A stretch of DNA of 64,000 nucleotides. Origin: Acidimicrobiaceae bacterium (GTDB lineage Bacteria > Actinomycetota > Acidimicrobiia > Acidimicrobiales > RAAP-2). Made by a program: the position numbers and the translations under genes. Below the pieces are notes generated by a model. That model searched no databases, had not been told where the DNA came from, and saw nothing but the letters and a program-made list of their open reading frames with translations. The stretch lies in NCBI GenBank assembly GCA_947372925.1, contig CANBVQ010000002.1:1-64000 (forward strand), written 5' to 3'. Shown here one piece after another: positions 41,559 through 50,112 of the stretch (positions within the stretch are counted from its first letter, which is position 1; every line of letters starts with the position of its first letter).

Positions 41559-42302
41559 CTACTTAACCGTCAATGTGCCGGACATGTAGCCGTACGTCGA
41601 CATGGCTGAACCGAACTGGCCGATGCGCGTACCACCACAGGGGTATTCGCAGTTCCACTGGTAAACACCCTTGCTACCGACGTAGAAGCTGAACGTCACC
41701 ACGACTGGATCCTTCGGGTAATACCCAGTCCCCTGCGGTGCGCAAATAGATGCATCGGGCTCTGCGGGGTCGCAGACATCTACTAGATCATTCGGCGGGA
41801 TTGGTACTGAAACGAAGATGTCACGGCCACTACCGGGAATGCCGCGCAAGGTAAAGGTGTGCCCGACGTGTTCGGGATCCCAGTGCTTCACCTTTTGTCC
41901 GTTCACCCAGGCAACGTTGTCCACCGTGCCGATGACGTGGCCAAAATACGGATTGTTCAAAGACTCACCACCGTCGTACTGGTTGACCGTGATGGTGACG
42001 AGCGAATTCTCCGGAACGACAAGATTGTTATTGGTGTAAGCGACCCAGTCAGGGTGAGCGCCGCCATTTTTTCCGAAAACGGTGCCGAACTGCGAGTCCG
42101 GGTAGGCGCCGATAGTTAGCGCGACGTGCTTCACGGTCTTCGGAGCTCCGTCCACGGTGACAGTGGAGGCACCGACATTGGTGGCCACCAGTGCGTCTTG
42201 GGTCGGCTGAGCGTGAGCGAGGGCGATTCCAGCCACGGCAATCACGATCGCACCAAGCGCCACTGACGCGAGTGATGCGACGACGGCTTTAAAACGTGTC
42301 AT
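41559..42302 (-). CDS. Exported cupredoxin with degenerate CuA-like motif
   Basis: 247 residues from ATG 42302, which has GGGGGG about 7 bases upstream; an in-frame ATG at 42332 lacks a site. A signal sequence or anchor spans residues 5-29 and ends AHA|Q. The C-terminal domain ends NCEYPCGGTRIGQFG then YGYMSGTLTV, like the last strands of subunit II: C218 and C222 have the CuA C-x3-C-G spacing, but the following histidine and methionine positions hold Arg226 and Gln229. M240 is the only nearby methionine. It is the first gene of the ctaC-D-E transcript. Function unknown; possibly a mononuclear copper or electron carrier. Confidence 0.75.
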   Translation of the reverse strand: MTRFKAVVASLASVALGAIVIAVAGIALAHAQPTQDALVATNVGASTVTVDGAPKTVKHVALTIGAYPDSQFGTVFGKNGGAHPDWVAYTNNNLVVPENSLVTITVNQYDGGESLNNPYFGHVIGTVDNVAWVNGQKVKHWDPEHVGHTFTLRGIPGSGRDIFVSVPIPPNDLVDVCDPAEPDASICAPQGTGYYPKDPVVVTFSFYVGSKGVYQWNCEYPCGGTRIGQFGSAMSTYGYMSGTLTVK

Positions 42303-42355
42303 CTGAATTCCCCCCTTGTTTCCAAACCACATAGAAAAAACTTCGTAGTCGTCAT

Positions 42356-42383
42356 ACCATACGCCTTAGCGACATCGTGTCAA
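42356..42383 (-). promoter_or_regulatory. Promoter of the oxidase operon
   Basis: On the minus strand a perfect TTGACA (42383-42378) stands 16 bases upstream of TATGGT (42361-42356). It would give a leader of about 45 nt before the cupredoxin gene, which does have a ribosome site. This is the best -35 match I found in the window. Confidence 0.65.
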
Positions 42384-42388
42384 GGGTT

Positions 42389-42394
42389 TAGTCT
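42389..42394 (+). promoter_or_regulatory. Predicted -10 of leaderless small membrane gene
   Basis: TAGTCT lies 6 bases before the GTG at 42401. It is 5 bases from the TTGACA of the divergent oxidase promoter, so the two promoters are back to back. Confidence 0.45.
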
Positions 42395-42400
42395 GAAGAC

Positions 42401-42715
42401 GTGGACCAGAAGCAAAAGACGGAACTGCGCATCCACTTTGGACTGCTACTGGCCGAAGTTATATGTATTCCCGCATTTATCTTTGAATTGAGCCGTGCCC
42501 TGGGGGGCAACACGCTTTCTTGGGCCTACGTCTTTGAATGGCCGATTCTCGGTCTCTACGCCATCTACGTCTGGCGGAAGTTACTTCGAGAAGAGCGGGG
42601 CGAGATGACAGCGAAGCCCGCTGCCCTCAATGAGCAGCACGACCAGCAGCTCGACGAATGGAATGCCTACCTCGCCAAAGTTCACGGACTCCCTCAGTCC
42701 GAAGGTGATGAGTAG
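42401..42715 (+). CDS. Small membrane protein of unknown function
   Basis: 104 residues from GTG 42401. Two hydrophobic segments (about 10-30 and 41-58) are followed by a charged cytoplasmic-type tail. I do not recognise a family. It is divergent from the oxidase operon, with which it shares a short promoter region, and its end overlaps the convergent ctaG stop by 22 bp, so a role in oxidase assembly is possible but only by position. Confidence 0.65.
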   Translation: MDQKQKTELRIHFGLLLAEVICIPAFIFELSRALGGNTLSWAYVFEWPILGLYAIYVWRKLLREERGEMTAKPAALNEQHDQQLDEWNAYLAKVHGLPQSEGDE

Positions 42716-43416
42716 CGATCTACAGCCTGTAACAGCGAGCCATCGCGGGCCGCGAGACGCCGGATTAACACGACAAAGAGTGGCACAGCCCAAACGTCTC
42801 CACAGATCCACAAAATGGCGGCCGCCAGTTGCTGTGAACCGAAATCACCCGGCATCTCCATACCCGGCATAGAGGCCATGGAGTGGTACCAGGCAGCCTT
42901 AGTGAATATTGACATCGACATGGCCAGAACAAACATCACGACCGTGGTGAGTACCACGCCTCCCAACTGCCATCGCATCTGAATCGGTCGCTGCTCTGAG
43001 TGGGGGGCCAGTACAACGGAGAAGAACCAGACTCCGGAGAGAAAGAACAGTGGCTCGACCAGTAGCGATCGCATGACTTCGCTACCCATCGATGCGTCAA
43101 AAACAGCCGGAAGATGAAAGATCACCATCGTCGCATTGAGCACCACCAGCGGAACCAGCGGGTGGATTCGCTGAGACAAGGGTGGCACTTCCCCACTGGC
43201 CACCAGACACAAAGGGGCCAAGAACATCAACACGATGTGGCTAATCATGTGATTTGGTAACGAAGAAGCCGCCCAGGTTGAGAATGGCGGTATCGCCGAG
43301 ATCACCAGGAGAACTGAACCGGCGGCCAGCCACAACTTGTTCGTGGCGGTAATTCGACGGAGGTTTAACCGCCACAGCCCCCACAGTCCCACGACGAGCA
43401 GGGGGTACTCAATCAT
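42694..43416 (-). CDS. ctaG: CtaG-like (caa3-type) oxidase assembly membrane protein
   Basis: 240 residues with about seven hydrophobic segments. The segment NHMISHIVLMFLAPLCLVASG and later histidines (HLPAVFD, WYHSMASMPGMEMPG) match the CtaG_caa3 family, needed for the copper centre of caa3 oxidases and unrelated to soluble Cox11. Methionine- and histidine-rich MPGMEMPG may bind copper. It overlaps the fusion gene stop by 4 bp. Confidence 0.82.
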   Translation of the reverse strand: MIEYPLLVVGLWGLWRLNLRRITATNKLWLAAGSVLLVISAIPPFSTWAASSLPNHMISHIVLMFLAPLCLVASGEVPPLSQRIHPLVPLVVLNATMVIFHLPAVFDASMGSEVMRSLLVEPLFFLSGVWFFSVVLAPHSEQRPIQMRWQLGGVVLTTVVMFVLAMSMSIFTKAAWYHSMASMPGMEMPGDFGSQQLAAAILWICGDVWAVPLFVVLIRRLAARDGSLLQAVDRYSSPSD

Positions 43417-45158
43417 TTTTTCAAGGAGTCAATCGCGCGTTCCAAGACGCGCGCCGTAGAGGCACGTCCCGCAGAACCCGGTGCGGGGTCATCGCCCACG
43501 ATGTAACGAATCTGTCCAGCCTCATCAATGATGTAAATGACGTTGGTGTGGATACTCATGCCGTGCTCACCACCGGAGGTCACGGTGATGCCATAAAGGC
43601 TGAACACATCGACGAGCTGTTGCGCTGAACCGTTTAGGAAGTACACGTTATTCGTGTTCGCCAAGTCGTATTCACCCATGAAGTGCGAAATGTCAGTCGC
43701 ACTGTGATCTTGAAGATTGGCCGCTACCACCACCATGGCGACTTGGCGGTCGGAGTTTGCGTAGTGATTAACAACATCAAGTAACTGGTGCCCAATTTGA
43801 GGACACTCCTCGTAGCAAACCGGATCGAGGAAACTCAACAGAATGACCTCACCACGATGCTCGCCGAGTGAAAAAGGTTCGCCCTGATGGTCGGTGAGTT
43901 CGAAGGGTGGGGCGGGAGCCGACACCGCCGAGACATCACCGTTGTAGACCTGGTACAGCGTTGCCTCCACGGGGCGCATGAGGGCGCCGCCCCCGATAAC
44001 GACTCCAACAAGCAGCGCCGCTGATCCGAGGGCGATAGCGGCGTTAGCGAAGGCCGCTCGACCGTGTGGACCAACGCGAAGAGACAAGGGTGCCGCAGTG
44101 CGCATTCCGGGGCTGACGGTAAAGCTAATGAGCGCCACGAGAATCAGTGAGTTTGGATCAGTGGCAAGTCCTCCGAACAGCCCCGTGTCTTGAATCAAGA
44201 CCCAGCCGGCGAGCGAACCGATCACGAGAGAACGCGCGGGCCACGCGAAGCCCGACACGGTGCTACGCCAGAGTCCAACCCCGGTGGTCATCATCCAGAC
44301 CACCAGCATGATGTTGATCCCCGGGCCGGCCGCGCGTACGACACCAGCAAAAACATGTCCGAGCCCTGCCAGCAATCCCGGCTGAGGCACCTCGGTCATT
44401 TCGAGAATCATCGCGTTTAGCGCATTGTCCTGCCCGTTGGACCAGAACCCATTGTTAGGTAGCGCCTGGAGAATGGCGCCGAGAATCAGAATTCCCCCGA
44501 GTAGGCGTGTAACCACGGCCTGATAGACGTGAGGGAAGCGTTCCGTCGACATTGCGACCGCGAAGCCGGCTATGACGTAGAAGATTGGGGCGCCAGGCCA
44601 ACCGAAGAGGAACGATGGCGCGTGGCCAAACAGTCCACCGAAGCCAGTAACGATCCAAATAATCAGTGCCCAAATGGCCGACAGCCTGCCAGCGATTCGG
44701 CTCGTCCGGCCGCTAGAGCTGAGCAGAAGAATTCCGAGGCCCAGCTGCAGCCAAACAACAGACTGCGCCAAGGCGATGGGATGTTGATTCCAAAGCTCCA
44801 CCGCACCGTTGATGACGCCGTGCCACCACGTTGGCGCCGCTTCCTTCGACGGTTCTAGAACTTGGCTGCCGAGACCCAAAGGCATAGCCGTCTGCAGCTG
44901 AAGAATTCCATCGAGAATCCAGAGCAGTCCAAGTCCGGTTCGCAGAATGGTCCGCCCTCGCGGTTCGCTCCATTCTGGCGAGTTAAATCCGCCGCGAACA
45001 CTGCGCAGGGCCAGAAGCACTGAGAGCAGCACAGCGATGCCCAGTAGCCAAACAAAATTCGAGTGGAGTCCTTCGCGAAAGAGATTCACGATGGTGGGGT
45101 TATGGACGTCGACCCCTTGACCCATTCCCGGCATTACTCCGTGAGCCATTCGCAGCAT
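43413..45158 (-). CDS. DoxX-like tandem membrane repeats fused to SCO1/SenC copper chaperone domain
   Basis: 581 residues. After a first helix (about 33-52) come two similar membrane modules, roughly 68-200 and 213-348, each with short helices, a VVW-type helix start and a GLFG segment; they resemble the DoxX-like fold and each other. One more helix (about 368-392) leads to an SCO1-type thioredoxin domain (about 411-581) with CYEECP (C448, C452) and a histidine in GMSIHTNV (H537), the known Cu ligands. SCO proteins load CuA of subunit II, encoded downstream. The fusion is unusual. Start uncertain: ATG 45158 or 45149; no good ribosome site. Confidence 0.82.
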   Translation of the reverse strand: MLRMAHGVMPGMGQGVDVHNPTIVNLFREGLHSNFVWLLGIAVLLSVLLALRSVRGGFNSPEWSEPRGRTILRTGLGLLWILDGILQLQTAMPLGLGSQVLEPSKEAAPTWWHGVINGAVELWNQHPIALAQSVVWLQLGLGILLLSSSGRTSRIAGRLSAIWALIIWIVTGFGGLFGHAPSFLFGWPGAPIFYVIAGFAVAMSTERFPHVYQAVVTRLLGGILILGAILQALPNNGFWSNGQDNALNAMILEMTEVPQPGLLAGLGHVFAGVVRAAGPGINIMLVVWMMTTGVGLWRSTVSGFAWPARSLVIGSLAGWVLIQDTGLFGGLATDPNSLILVALISFTVSPGMRTAAPLSLRVGPHGRAAFANAAIALGSAALLVGVVIGGGALMRPVEATLYQVYNGDVSAVSAPAPPFELTDHQGEPFSLGEHRGEVILLSFLDPVCYEECPQIGHQLLDVVNHYANSDRQVAMVVVAANLQDHSATDISHFMGEYDLANTNNVYFLNGSAQQLVDVFSLYGITVTSGGEHGMSIHTNVIYIIDEAGQIRYIVGDDPAPGSAGRASTARVLERAIDSLKK

Positions 45159-45169
45159 TACAAACTCGC

Positions 45170-45577
45170 TTACTTATCCGCGTACCACGTGGCGAAACAT
45201 GCCGACAGCACACCATTAACAAAACCTGGACTGCCATCAGTGGAGTAGGCCTTGGCCAGCTCCACAGCTTCATCAATAACTACCGCGGTAGGCGGGCAGT
45301 CAGGTAGACGTATTTCGCACAGTGCCAACATCATGATGAGTCGGTCCACGAGGGGCATCCGATCAAACTGCCAATCATTGGCGTGCGAACTAATGATCTC
45401 TTTAGCCCACCCCTTGTGAGTCTCAAAACTCTCGAGCAACGCGAATGCGTACGCGTCAGGGCGGAGGGGAAGTTCAGTTAGGACCGATTCAACTGAGCGT
45501 TCTTTGATTGCTGCTTCGTACGCCACTTCGAGGGCACGTTCGCGAGCCCGATGACGTTGTTCGCCCAGTTCGCTCAC
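45170..45577 (-). CDS. nusB: Transcription antitermination factor NusB
   Basis: NusB binds boxA RNA with NusE (S10), mainly for rRNA transcription. 135 residues, helical, starting RHRARERALEVAYEA and containing DRLIMMLALCEIR and VVIDEAVELAKAYSTDGSPGFVNGVLS (quoted in part), all family marks. It begins four bases after efp. In related genomes pyrR follows nusB closely; here the oxidase cluster intervenes. Confidence 0.95.
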   Translation of the reverse strand: MSELGEQRHRARERALEVAYEAAIKERSVESVLTELPLRPDAYAFALLESFETHKGWAKEIISSHANDWQFDRMPLVDRLIMMLALCEIRLPDCPPTAVVIDEAVELAKAYSTDGSPGFVNGVLSACFATWYADK

Positions 45578-45580
45578 CGG

Positions 45581-46144
45581 TTAGGCCCGTGTGATGTAGT
45601 CGCCGGTGCGCGTATCTACCTTGATGTTTTCACCGGGTCCCACAAAGAGAGGTACCTGTACCACGAAACCTGTCTCCAAAGTGGCGGGCTTGCGGGCACC
45701 AGAAACACGGTCGCCTTGAACACCGGGTTCGGTCTCGGTAATGATGAGTTCGACCGAAGCGGGCATTTCCACGCCGATCACTTCTTCGTTGTGCAAGATA
45801 ACGAGAGCCTTGCCGGACTCCTTGAGAAAGTTGATAGCCGTTCCCAAGGATTTTTCCTGCACGGGGATCTGGTCGTAGTTGGTCTGGTCCATGAAGACGT
45901 AGTCCTCACCGTCGCGGTACAGGTACTGCATGTCCCGCTTGTCGATGATGGCCTGCTCCAGACGTTCGTCGGCACGGTACGTACGTTCGATGACCTGACC
46001 GGTTCGGAGGTTGCGCAGCTTGGTGCGCACAAAGGCGCCACCCTTGCCGGGCTTGACGTGCTGGAACTCGATAATGGTGAACAGACCATCTTCAACGTTC
46101 AGCGTTACGCCGTTCTTAATGTCGTTACTGGAAATTGCGGGCAT
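45581..46144 (-). CDS. efp: Elongation factor P
   Basis: EF-P rescues ribosomes stalled at proline runs. 187 residues in three beta-barrel domains. The tip of domain I is HVKPGKGGAFVR, where the lysine may be modified in some bacteria; no modification enzyme gene is seen here. A GTG directly before the ATG is an alternative start. It lies between aroQ and nusB, a conserved actinobacterial order. Confidence 0.96.
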   Translation of the reverse strand: MPAISSNDIKNGVTLNVEDGLFTIIEFQHVKPGKGGAFVRTKLRNLRTGQVIERTYRADERLEQAIIDKRDMQYLYRDGEDYVFMDQTNYDQIPVQEKSLGTAINFLKESGKALVILHNEEVIGVEMPASVELIITETEPGVQGDRVSGARKPATLETGFVVQVPLFVGPGENIKVDTRTGDYITRA

Positions 46145-46201
46145 CACTGACCTAACTCTTCATTTCGTGCGTGGTTAGTGTACGCCCTGCGGCGTGAATT
46201 C

Positions 46202-46642
46202 CTATGCCTTCAGATGTGCGAGGACGGCGTGAGCTGCCAATTCATACCCGAGGGCGCCAAATCCCGCAATGGAGCCACTCACAGCCCCAGCGACCGTGGA
46301 GAGGTGACGGAAAGGCTCACGGGCGGCTGGATTCGAGAGGTGAACTTCAATCTTGGGTCCGCTGAACGTCTCCAGGGCATCGCGTAGCGCCCAAGAGCTG
46401 TGGGTTAGCGCTCCGGGATTGAAGACAATCGCCACCGCATTTGTTCGTGCCTCGTGAATTGTCTCAATCAGCGTGGCTTCAGAGTTCGACTGCAAGGAGT
46501 GGACCGAAAAGCCGGCCGGCGTCACGACTGCGGTGAATCGACGCTCGTGGTCGGCGAGCGTTTCTTTCCCGTAGATCTCGGGACTGCGCTCCCCCAGAAG
46601 ATTCAAATTCGGACCCGATAGGAACAGGATTACACCACTCAT
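46202..46642 (-). CDS. aroQ: Type II 3-dehydroquinate dehydratase
   Basis: AroQ performs the third shikimate step. 146 residues with GPNLNLLGERSPEIYG at the N terminus (holding the catalytic tyrosine), FNPGALTHSSWALRDAL with the Asn/Ser substrate residues and VHLSNPAAREPFRH. It overlaps aroB by 4 bp. Confidence 0.95.
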   Translation of the reverse strand: MSGVILFLSGPNLNLLGERSPEIYGKETLADHERRFTAVVTPAGFSVHSLQSNSEATLIETIHEARTNAVAIVFNPGALTHSSWALRDALETFSGPKIEVHLSNPAAREPFRHLSTVAGAVSGSIAGFGALGYELAAHAVLAHLKA

Positions 46643-47697
46643 TTGACTCCTCCAAATGCTTCGAGAACAATTTCCACGTCACGACGGCTGATACCCGAGA
46701 CGGTTTCAAACCCATTCAACCCTGGCAGAACAAACGTTAGATCGTGGTGGGCCTTCTTATCTTTCGCCATGGCATTGATCAGGGCGTCAATAGAGAGGCC
46801 CTGAGGCAACTCAGCGTGCAGCCCGAAGACACTGAGTGCTTCGTCGTGGCTCGCCACTGCATCATCGCCAACACGGCCCAGATGGCGGGCGAGACGCACC
46901 GCAAACGCCAACCCAATGGCGACGGCCTCGCCGTGACGAATATCAAGCTCCTGGCCGCCAAGTTCTAGTGCTTCAATCGCGTGGGCCAACGTGTGGCCAT
47001 AGTTCAAGAGGGCGCGCAGGCCGCCTTCGCGCTCATCGGCCGACACGATGCGGGCCTTTAGCTCAACGGCCAAGAGAACCTGGTCCTCCAACGAGAGGGC
47101 TGACATCATTGGAGGTGTCAAGCCATCAAGGAGGCAGCACTTCACGATTTCACCGCGACCGTTGAGAATCTCTCGGGGTGGAAGTGTTTCGAGGAAGTCG
47201 AGATCACAGAGGACAGCGAGGGGTTGATGGAAGGCGCCCATCAAGTTCTTCCCCGTCACCAGATTGACGGCCGTCTTGCCCCCAATGGCGGCATCAACTT
47301 GGGCTACAAGCGACGTAGCAACGTGGACGACTGCAATTCCACGGAGATAGACCGCCGCGGCGAATCCCGCCAAATCGGTGACCGCCCCACCGCCAACACC
47401 GACCACCACGTCGTGACGTGAGAGTTCGAGCTTGGAAAACTCCGTACAGAGGCGTTCAACCTGAGCTGCCGACTTGGCCTCTTCGCCATCGGGCACGGTG
47501 ATGGTCGTAGTGGGCAGTCCAGTTTCAAAATCGGCCCAAGGTTGGCCGAGGAGCGACTCCGAGGTGACAAGTACGGCCCGTGCGGCTCGAGGCGCTTTAG
47601 CGGCGATGGCCTCAGCCAGCTGGTGACGCACACCATGCCCCACGACAACCATGTAGGAGCGATCGGCGAGCAGAACTGGAACCTTCATGCCTGTCAT
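46639..47697 (-). CDS. aroB: 3-dehydroquinate synthase
   Basis: AroB makes 3-dehydroquinate from DAHP using NAD and zinc. The nucleotide motif VGGGAVTDLAGFAAAVYLRG and the metal site NYGHTLAHAIE with RHGEAVAIG are complete. I use ATG 47697 (352 residues), whose ATGA overlaps the aroK stop; an ATG 12 bases earlier is possible. DAHP synthase and aroE are not in the window. Confidence 0.95.
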   Translation of the reverse strand: MTGMKVPVLLADRSYMVVVGHGVRHQLAEAIAAKAPRAARAVLVTSESLLGQPWADFETGLPTTTITVPDGEEAKSAAQVERLCTEFSKLELSRHDVVVGVGGGAVTDLAGFAAAVYLRGIAVVHVATSLVAQVDAAIGGKTAVNLVTGKNLMGAFHQPLAVLCDLDFLETLPPREILNGRGEIVKCCLLDGLTPPMMSALSLEDQVLLAVELKARIVSADEREGGLRALLNYGHTLAHAIEALELGGQELDIRHGEAVAIGLAFAVRLARHLGRVGDDAVASHDEALSVFGLHAELPQGLSIDALINAMAKDKKAHHDLTFVLPGLNGFETVSGISRRDVEIVLEAFGGVK

Positions 47698-48188
47698 ATT
47701 CTCACGCATTCAAGAACGTGCTCAACCACTTCACCCAGAGAACCATTGGCATCAATCTGCGTAGTGGCAACTTCGCGATACCAAGCCTCACGCTCGTTAC
47801 GCAATTGACCTAGACGTTGAGCCAAATCGCCAGCCAACAAAGGCCTGTCCCCCGCCTGGGCTCGCCTCATCAACACGTCGACATCGGCGTCCAGCCAAAC
47901 AACCATCGGCTCCCGCTTCAAGAGATCACGACACTCTTCAGTTACGACTACCCCGCCGCCGGTAGCAATGACGATGTCCTCTTCGAGCAAGGTGCGTAGT
48001 AGCGCCAACTCAATGGCTCGAAAGGCTGGTTCGCCCTGCTCGCGAATGATGTCCGGGGCGGACGCTCCCACCTGGCTCGAGATAGCGGCATCGAGGTCGA
48101 CGAAGCTGATCTGCAGGGCGCCGGCTACCGCCGGGCCCACCGTGGACTTACCTACGCCCGGGAGTCCTACTAAGACAATCCGGGCCAC
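47694..48188 (-). CDS. aroK: Shikimate kinase
   Basis: AroK phosphorylates shikimate. 164 residues with the P-loop GLPGVGKST at 8-16, the shikimate-binding DLDAAISS and the GGGVV loop. It begins two bases after the aroC stop and is coupled to aroB. Confidence 0.95.
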   Translation of the reverse strand: MARIVLVGLPGVGKSTVGPAVAGALQISFVDLDAAISSQVGASAPDIIREQGEPAFRAIELALLRTLLEEDIVIATGGGVVVTEECRDLLKREPMVVWLDADVDVLMRRAQAGDRPLLAGDLAQRLGQLRNEREAWYREVATTQIDANGSLGEVVEHVLECVRI

Positions 48189-48190
48189 GA

Positions 48191-49381
48191 CTACTCGGGT
48201 CGAGCAGCGCTCGGGGTCTCACCCATGTGCTGGAGATAGTTATCGGCGTTCCGCTTGAACTCGGCGACAGAGTCGCCTCCGAATTTGCGCAGCGCTTCGC
48301 TAGCGAGCACGAGGGCCGTCATCGCCTCGGCGATAACTCCCAAAGCCGGTACGGCAGTCACGTCGGTGCGCTCCTTGAAGGAGACCGTTGACTCGCCAGT
48401 GGACACATCGACCGTCTCAAGTACTGGTCGGTTCAGTGAGGCCAAGGGCTTCATGGAGACGCGCGCAATTAGCGGGGCTCCACTCGTCATGCCGCCTTCC
48501 AGGCCGCCGGCGTGGTCGGTGCGGCGCATGAAGCCACCGCTGGAGTGCGCGCTGGTATCAACCGCAATGGCGTCGTGAGCGACCGATCCGCGCTGCGTGG
48601 CCTGAGCCATGCCGTCACCAATCTCTACGGCCTTAACCGCTTGAATGCTCATGAGTGCTCCGGCGAGCAGCCCGTCCATCTTGCGGTCCCAGTGCACGTG
48701 ACTACCGAGTCCGGCGGGTACGCCGTACGCGATTACCTCGGCGACGCCACCGAGGGAGTCGCCCTCTTTCGCCGCTGCCTTGATTTCCGTAATCATCGCC
48801 GCTTCAACCTCGGGGTTATTGCAACGAACTTCACTCTCGTCAATACGATTGAGATCCTTGGCTCCAGGTCGATCTTGTGAATCACTGGCGACCGCACCAA
48901 TGCGAACCACGTGACTCACGATGTCGATACCCAGCTCGGCGAGTAAGGCTTTAGCCAATGCTCCGGCCGCGACGCGGGCGGTCGTCTCACGGGCACTCGC
49001 ACGCTCCAGGACATCACGGGCATCGTCGAAGCCGTACTTCTGCATGCCGACGAGATCGGCGTGACCAGGACGAGGGGCCGTCAATTTGGTCGTCGGCGTG
49101 CCGGGTGCGACCGACATCTCCACTTCCCACTTAGGCCACTCCGTATTGAGAATCTCGATTGCCACGGGCGATCCCAAGGTCCGACCGTGGCGGACACCAC
49201 CGGTAATACGAATTTCGTCACGTTCAAAACGCATGCGTGGGCCGCGGCCATAGCCGAGACGGCGTCGGGCAAGCTGGTCCCCGATTTGCTCCACCGAAAT
49301 AGGTAGTCCGGCCGGAAGACCTTCGACAATGACGGTCAATGACGGGCCGTGGCTTTCGCCGGCAGTTAGAAAGCGCAACAT
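48191..49381 (-). CDS. aroC: Chorismate synthase
   Basis: AroC converts EPSP to chorismate with reduced FMN; chorismate feeds the menaquinone genes at 53890-61199 as well as aromatic amino acids. 396 residues with the signatures GESHGPSLTVIVEGLPAGL (in part) and RPGHADL and RETTARVAAGA. First gene of the aro operon. TAGGCT 6 bases before the ATG and no ribosome site suggest a leaderless mRNA. Confidence 0.97.
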   Translation of the reverse strand: MLRFLTAGESHGPSLTVIVEGLPAGLPISVEQIGDQLARRRLGYGRGPRMRFERDEIRITGGVRHGRTLGSPVAIEILNTEWPKWEVEMSVAPGTPTTKLTAPRPGHADLVGMQKYGFDDARDVLERASARETTARVAAGALAKALLAELGIDIVSHVVRIGAVASDSQDRPGAKDLNRIDESEVRCNNPEVEAAMITEIKAAAKEGDSLGGVAEVIAYGVPAGLGSHVHWDRKMDGLLAGALMSIQAVKAVEIGDGMAQATQRGSVAHDAIAVDTSAHSSGGFMRRTDHAGGLEGGMTSGAPLIARVSMKPLASLNRPVLETVDVSTGESTVSFKERTDVTAVPALGVIAEAMTALVLASEALRKFGGDSVAEFKRNADNYLQHMGETPSAARPE

Positions 49382-49387
49382 AGGTAG

Positions 49388-49393
49388 AGCCTA
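49388..49393 (-). promoter_or_regulatory. Predicted -10 of leaderless aroC
   Basis: TAGGCT on the minus strand lies 6 bases before the ATG at 49381, with no Shine-Dalgarno sequence in between. No good -35 was seen. Confidence 0.45.
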
Positions 49394-49421
49394 GTAAAAA
49401 ACGGCTCGCGGACCCGAAGGT

Positions 49422-50069
49422 CTAACGCTCGTAGAAGGGATTTGAGCCTGAGTCGTGGTCTGTGACGTCAACGACTCCGACGAGCACGGGAATCTCTTCC
49501 TTCAGCGTCGTCTCAATACCCTGCGAGAGCGTCATGCGGCTCATGGCGCATCCCTGGCATCCGCCGGAGAGGCGGACGTAGGCAATCTTCTCGTCGTCGT
49601 CGAGAGCCACCAGGTCGGCACGACCACCGTGGGATGCGATGGAGGGGTTGATGGCAGCCTCGAGAACTTCGAGCGCCTTCACGGCCAGAGCGCCACCGAG
49701 GCCCTTGGCCAAAATGTCAGCCGGAACTCCGGGGTTCATCTCTTCGGAGGTTGGCGAGTTGGGGTTGACCAGCACGAGTCCGCCGCCGTTGTCGTCGGAG
49801 AACTCGAGTCGAGATCCGCGGAGACGGGCCGCGCTCTTCACGGGCACAACAATCGTGATGTCTCCGTCGAGGACAATCTCTACGGGCTCTTCGAGTCCAT
49901 CTTTGTCCTGGAAGAAGAGGTCGTATGAGTAGCCCGCACCACGCACGCCGGTCACTTCGACCCAGAGGCCCAGTGAGTCGTGATTCTCTTCATTAGCCAA
50001 CGCGTCCATCACGATGGTTCGCGCTTCGGGCGTCAGGGTAATTAGGGGCGTGGACTCTGATGTGGTCAT
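49422..50069 (-). CDS. nfuA: NfuA-type Fe-S cluster carrier
   Basis: A cluster carrier with an N-terminal A-type scaffold-like domain (TLTPEARTIVMDALANEE...) and a C-terminal NifU domain with the cluster cysteines in GGCQGCAMSR. 215 residues from ATG 50069; TAGACT stands 7 bases before it. In the N-terminal half the A-type cysteines are absent, as in other NfuA proteins. The Fe-S cargo could serve PyrK-less PyrD or other enzymes; that is speculation. Confidence 0.9.
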   Translation of the reverse strand: MTTSESTPLITLTPEARTIVMDALANEENHDSLGLWVEVTGVRGAGYSYDLFFQDKDGLEEPVEIVLDGDITIVVPVKSAARLRGSRLEFSDDNGGGLVLVNPNSPTSEEMNPGVPADILAKGLGGALAVKALEVLEAAINPSIASHGGRADLVALDDDEKIAYVRLSGGCQGCAMSRMTLSQGIETTLKEEIPVLVGVVDVTDHDSGSNPFYER

Positions 50070-50112
50070 GAGTGAAAGTCTAAAGGTCACCTATCTCGCA
50101 GAAAACAACTAC

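Noticed and set aside
42303-42332. Upstream ATG for the cupredoxin gene
   Set aside because: It would place the GGGGGG ribosome site inside the gene and add ten residues before a clear signal sequence.
49394-49421. Rho-independent terminator after nfuA on the minus strand
   Set aside because: A T-run exists (about 49395-49400), but the preceding stem is only about three pairs, too weak to call.
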